Shown: one piece after another, positions 61,428-64,000 of the stretch | Numbering within the stretch: position 1 is the stretch's first letter | Layout of the letters: every line of letters starts with the position of its first letter | Assembly: GCA_016786565.1 (NCBI GenBank) | Contig: JAEUVY010000080.1 | Location: 1-64,000, forward strand | Direction of reading: 5' to 3' | DNA from: Flavipsychrobacter sp. | GTDB lineage: Bacteria > Bacteroidota > Bacteroidia > Chitinophagales > Chitinophagaceae | Length of the DNA: 64,000 nt | Position numbers and translations under genes: made by a program | Notes under the pieces: generated by a model | Seen by the model: the letters and a program-made list of their open reading frames with translations, nothing else | The model's database searches: none | What the model was told of the DNA's origin: nothing

Positions 61428-64000
61428 TTACACCATCCCCTCCAATTCTTTTTGTGATTTATCTATGTCTTCGAGTATGATCTTTACGTCTTCGAATGCC
61501 TTCTCGTTCTGAGATTTTGCCATATGATCGACCTGAACGCCCAGATCGTTGGTTTTCTTCATACCCATCATCATCCACTTGGGCTTAAAAGAGTGTACAT
61601 GCAGCGCCAGCTCCACAAAATCCTTGTTCTCTATCGCCGCCGCTATATTCTTGTGAAAGGCCGGTAAGGCGTTCAGATACACTTTTATGTACTTCTGCAT
61701 ACGCTTCTGGTCGCCCTCGCAGAACGTGGTGAGGTAATCCATATTGGTGACCATTTCCCAATCAAAGCTCGCAGGTACCGCCGGTGTTTCGGCTGCTGCA
61801 ACAGAAGTGTCCTGTTTTGCAGACTCTTCTTTCACAGATTGAGCCTTCGCCGCGTCCGCCTTAGCTTTTTCAGCCTGCTTCTTCTGCGCCTTGCTGGGGG
61901 TTGATGGCGCCCCCGGCTGCCGTTCGCGACCGGTCACCTCGGCAATGGTATTTACCAGTTGCCATGGTTTAAACGGCTTCGGAACATAAGCCGTCATGCC
62001 CGATTCAAAACACAGGTCCAGATCGGCCCGCAGCACACTTGCCGTTAGCGCTATGATAGGGATATCCTTTTTAGGAGACTTCATCTCGCCTCGTATATAT
62101 TTGGTTGCATCTATTCCGTTCATTACCGGCATCTGCACGTCCATCAATATAAGGTCGTAATTATTAGCCTTAAGCAGATCTACTGCCTCCTGTCCGTTCA
62201 CTACCTCATCTGTCTCCACATCGGCTATCAGGTGCAGCGTCTCATTCACCACCAGGCGGTTATACTCATTGTCGTCCGCTATAAGGATGCGCAGTCCATT
62301 CAGGATAGTACCATCCGCATTCTGCTCAGCAGCCAGCCTTTGCTGCAGACGCTCAGCAGAGCCCACCGGATACCTGATCACAAACGAGAACGTAGTACCC
62401 TTACCCACTACACTCTCTACAGAGATCGTCCCACCCTGCAGTTCCACCAGGTGCTTGGATATGGACAGACCTAAACCTGTACCACCATATTTACGCGTAT
62501 CAGAACTCTTCACCTGACTGAAGCTTTCAAACAGCTTGGATACTTTGTCAGCCGGTATACCAATACCCGTATCTATGATGGCGTATTTAACCCATACATA
62601 CTCACCCTCCTCTTTTTCCTTCGTTACGTCAATATGAACACCGCCTTTCTCAGTGAACTTAAGCGCGTTACCACCCAGGTTAATCAGCACCTGATTCAAA
62701 CGGTAGGGATCACCCACTATCACGTCGCTGAGCTTATCGTCAACAGTAGTGATCAGCTGCAATCCCTTATCCTCCGCACGATAAGAAAGTGTATCCTTCA
62801 CCTGCTTAAGTGTATCGGTAAGTGAAAAATCTATTTTCTCCAGCTCGAGTTTGCCCGCCTCTATCTTCGACAGGTCCAGAACGTCATTGATTACGTGCAG
62901 CAATATATCTGCCGATTTGCTGATCGCCTTCAAATAGCTATCCTGTTCAGGAGATGGGTTTTTTTGGATCAACAGACCGGTCATACCAATAATTGCGTTC
63001 ATAGGCGTGCGAATCTCGTGACTGATGTTCGCAATAAACTCCTGCTTGAATCGCTCTGAACGCTCAGCCCGCAACTTCTGCTGTATGGCCTTTTTCCGCT
63101 CCCTGCCAATAAAGAACAGGAATGATGCCAGCACCAGAATGCTGATCACACCTATGTATATGTACAGGCGTTGATTACTTAGCTTTCTGTCCTTTATCTG
63201 CAACTCGTTCTGCTGCAGTTCCATTTTGCTGCGCTGCAATGCCAGTTCGCTCTGCTGCAACTCCAGCTTGCTGTTCTGCAACTGAATGCTGGTGGCCTGC
63301 AACGCCTGCTCTTCTTCCGCAAGGGTCAACTTCCTTTCCTTTTCCAAAGCACTCAACTTCTCCATCGTCAAGTCGGTCTGTGTCTTCTTCAGAGCCATAC
63401 TCACATTGGTTTTCTCCTGCTCAGTGGCCGACAGGGTTTTACTTGTTGAGTCGAGCTGCTTCTGCTTCAGTGCCAATATCCGCGCCTGCTCTTTCAGATG
63501 CTCCTCAGCGATCTGCTTTTGCTGCCGTATGGAGTCTTCGCGTTTCGTATGCTGGTACTCTATCTGCCTCTTTTCAATCTCGGCAACCTTTTTGTTGCTG
63601 AATACAGTCCTCTTCAGTGCCAGCATCTCTCTGGATGACTGAAGGGAACCCTTTATATCGCCTGACAGTTTCTGTGCCGCTATAAGCGTTCGATATGACG
63701 TGCGCATCTGATCCAGATCACCCACCTCCTCCGACGCTGCAATAGCCTTTCTGGAATAATCAATAGAGCGTGTCAGACTCGTCTGTTTCGCCTTTTCTAT
63801 CTGTTCAGTTTCCTCGCTCTCAGACAGCTTCCTTGCTACGGCCAGGTACAGATCAGCCGCATTGCCGAGGCTATGCGACATAGCCTGTTTATCACCCTTT
63901 GCTTCGAACGCCTTCATTGCTTTCACCTCCCCCTCGATCTTCTTTGAAAGTTCGGGCATCGACAGCTCAGAATAATCGACCTGTGCCCACAGATACATAG
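61428..64000 (-). CDS. Hybrid sensor histidine kinase with HPt domain (5' partial)
   Basis: The frame is open at the right edge. At least 856 residues are visible, beginning with what looks like the end of a signal peptide (YLWAQ). Order: TPR-like and coiled-coil N-terminal part (10-275), one TM helix (~278-297), HisKA with H327 (NISHEIRTPMNAI), HATPase (NALKFTEKG, DTGIGIP, GGTGLGLSI), receiver with D620 (LILMDVQMPVMNG), an Ala/Lys-rich linker (690-740), and an HPt domain with H802 (HSFKP). This supports an internal phosphorelay. The ligand is unknown. Confidence 0.95.
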   Translation of the reverse strand, partial: MYLWAQVDYSELSMPELSKKIEGEVKAMKAFEAKGDKQAMSHSLGNAADLYLAVARKLSESEETEQIEKAKQTSLTRSIDYSRKAIAASEEVGDLDQMRTSYRTLIAAQKLSGDIKGSLQSSREMLALKRTVFSNKKVAEIEKRQIEYQHTKREDSIRQQKQIAEEHLKEQARILALKQKQLDSTSKTLSATEQEKTNVSMALKKTQTDLTMEKLSALEKERKLTLAEEEQALQATSIQLQNSKLELQQSELALQRSKMELQQNELQIKDRKLSNQRLYIYIGVISILVLASFLFFIGRERKKAIQQKLRAERSERFKQEFIANISHEIRTPMNAIIGMTGLLIQKNPSPEQDSYLKAISKSADILLHVINDVLDLSKIEAGKLELEKIDFSLTDTLKQVKDTLSYRAEDKGLQLITTVDDKLSDVIVGDPYRLNQVLINLGGNALKFTEKGGVHIDVTKEKEEGEYVWVKYAIIDTGIGIPADKVSKLFESFSQVKSSDTRKYGGTGLGLSISKHLVELQGGTISVESVVGKGTTFSFVIRYPVGSAERLQQRLAAEQNADGTILNGLRILIADDNEYNRLVVNETLHLIADVETDEVVNGQEAVDLLKANNYDLILMDVQMPVMNGIDATKYIRGEMKSPKKDIPIIALTASVLRADLDLCFESGMTAYVPKPFKPWQLVNTIAEVTGRERQPGAPSTPSKAQKKQAEKAKADAAKAQSVKEESAKQDTSVAAAETPAVPASFDWEMVTNMDYLTTFCEGDQKRMQKYIKVYLNALPAFHKNIAAAIENKDFVELALHVHSFKPKWMMMGMKKTNDLGVQVDHMAKSQNEKAFEDVKIILEDIDKSQKELEGMV

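Overview
The window looks like chromosomal DNA of a Bacteroidota bacterium, most likely class Chitinophagia (Chitinophagaceae-like); the family level is inference. Evidence seen: several secreted proteins end in type IX secretion (T9SS) sorting domains (YPNPT / APNPN / GPNPV ...), gldF and gldG are present, GEVED, HYR and Ig-like (Big_2) surface proteins and EGF-like lipoproteins occur, starts lack strong Shine-Dalgarno sequences, and at least 16 genes or operons are preceded by the Bacteroidota -7 element TAnnTTTG. In three places a TTG also lies 19-20 bases upstream. No prophage, CRISPR array, rRNA operon or complete insertion sequence was found.

Layout. 1-5.3 kb: the end of a secreted multicopper oxidase, a thioredoxin-fold protein, a 1,197-residue T9SS surface protein with a 237-bp tandem repeat, and a small secreted protein. 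5.7-11.5 kb: an aminotransferase, tuf, a membrane protein, about 1 kb of palindromes and repeats, and four tRNA genes in the order Thr(TGT)-Tyr-Gly-Thr(GGT), then an EGF-like lipoprotein. This is the classical tRNA-tuf cluster, here split by inserted DNA. 11.6-15 kb: a three-subunit transhydrogenase operon interrupted by a four-helix-bundle gene bounded by inverted repeats. 15-21.3 kb: a second large T9SS protein, a RidA protein, another EGF-like lipoprotein and etfBA. 21.4-30.9 kb: small lipoproteins, a glycosyltransferase, a Wzi-like barrel, dihydroorotase, a MutS-like ATPase, an orphan OmpR-type regulator, ruvC, a flippase-like membrane protein and a DUF3108 protein. 31-36.8 kb: a polysaccharide/surface-glycan group (Wzx-like flippase, methyltransferase, two family-2 glycosyltransferases) with an NHL-repeat T9SS protein between them. 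37-46.6 kb: housekeeping genes (pssA, purS, rsmI, ctaA, DUF4197, DUF349, SUI1, rplT, rpmI, clpX). 46.8-51 kb: gldF, gldG, DUF4340 and a CoA-type Nudix hydrolase. 51-56.2 kb: purH, a lipoprotein, and an operon of di-heme oxidoreductase, Rieske lipoprotein and OprO/P-type porin. 56.3-64 kb: a TonB-domain protein, an MCE protein overlapping an OstA-like protein, tyrS, and a response regulator beside a hybrid histidine kinase that runs off the window.

The themes are cell-surface biogenesis, gliding/T9SS functions, and core metabolism. The observations most worth checking are: (1) a 26-bp near-perfect palindrome filling the -33/-7 spacer of the di-heme oxidoreductase-Rieske-porin operon, which looks like a DtxR-type metal operator; (2) an array of three near-identical intrinsic terminators, each carrying a copy of a tRNA-Thr 3' fragment, just downstream of the tRNA cluster; (3) the split tRNA-tuf operon; and (4) the inverted-repeat-bounded four-helix-bundle unit inside the pnt operon. 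Several starts were moved downstream of the longest reading frame because a promoter or conserved N-terminus demands it (etfA, ruvC, ctaA, purH, MCE gene, lipoprotein at 52771). No database search was possible, so family names rest on recognised motifs.
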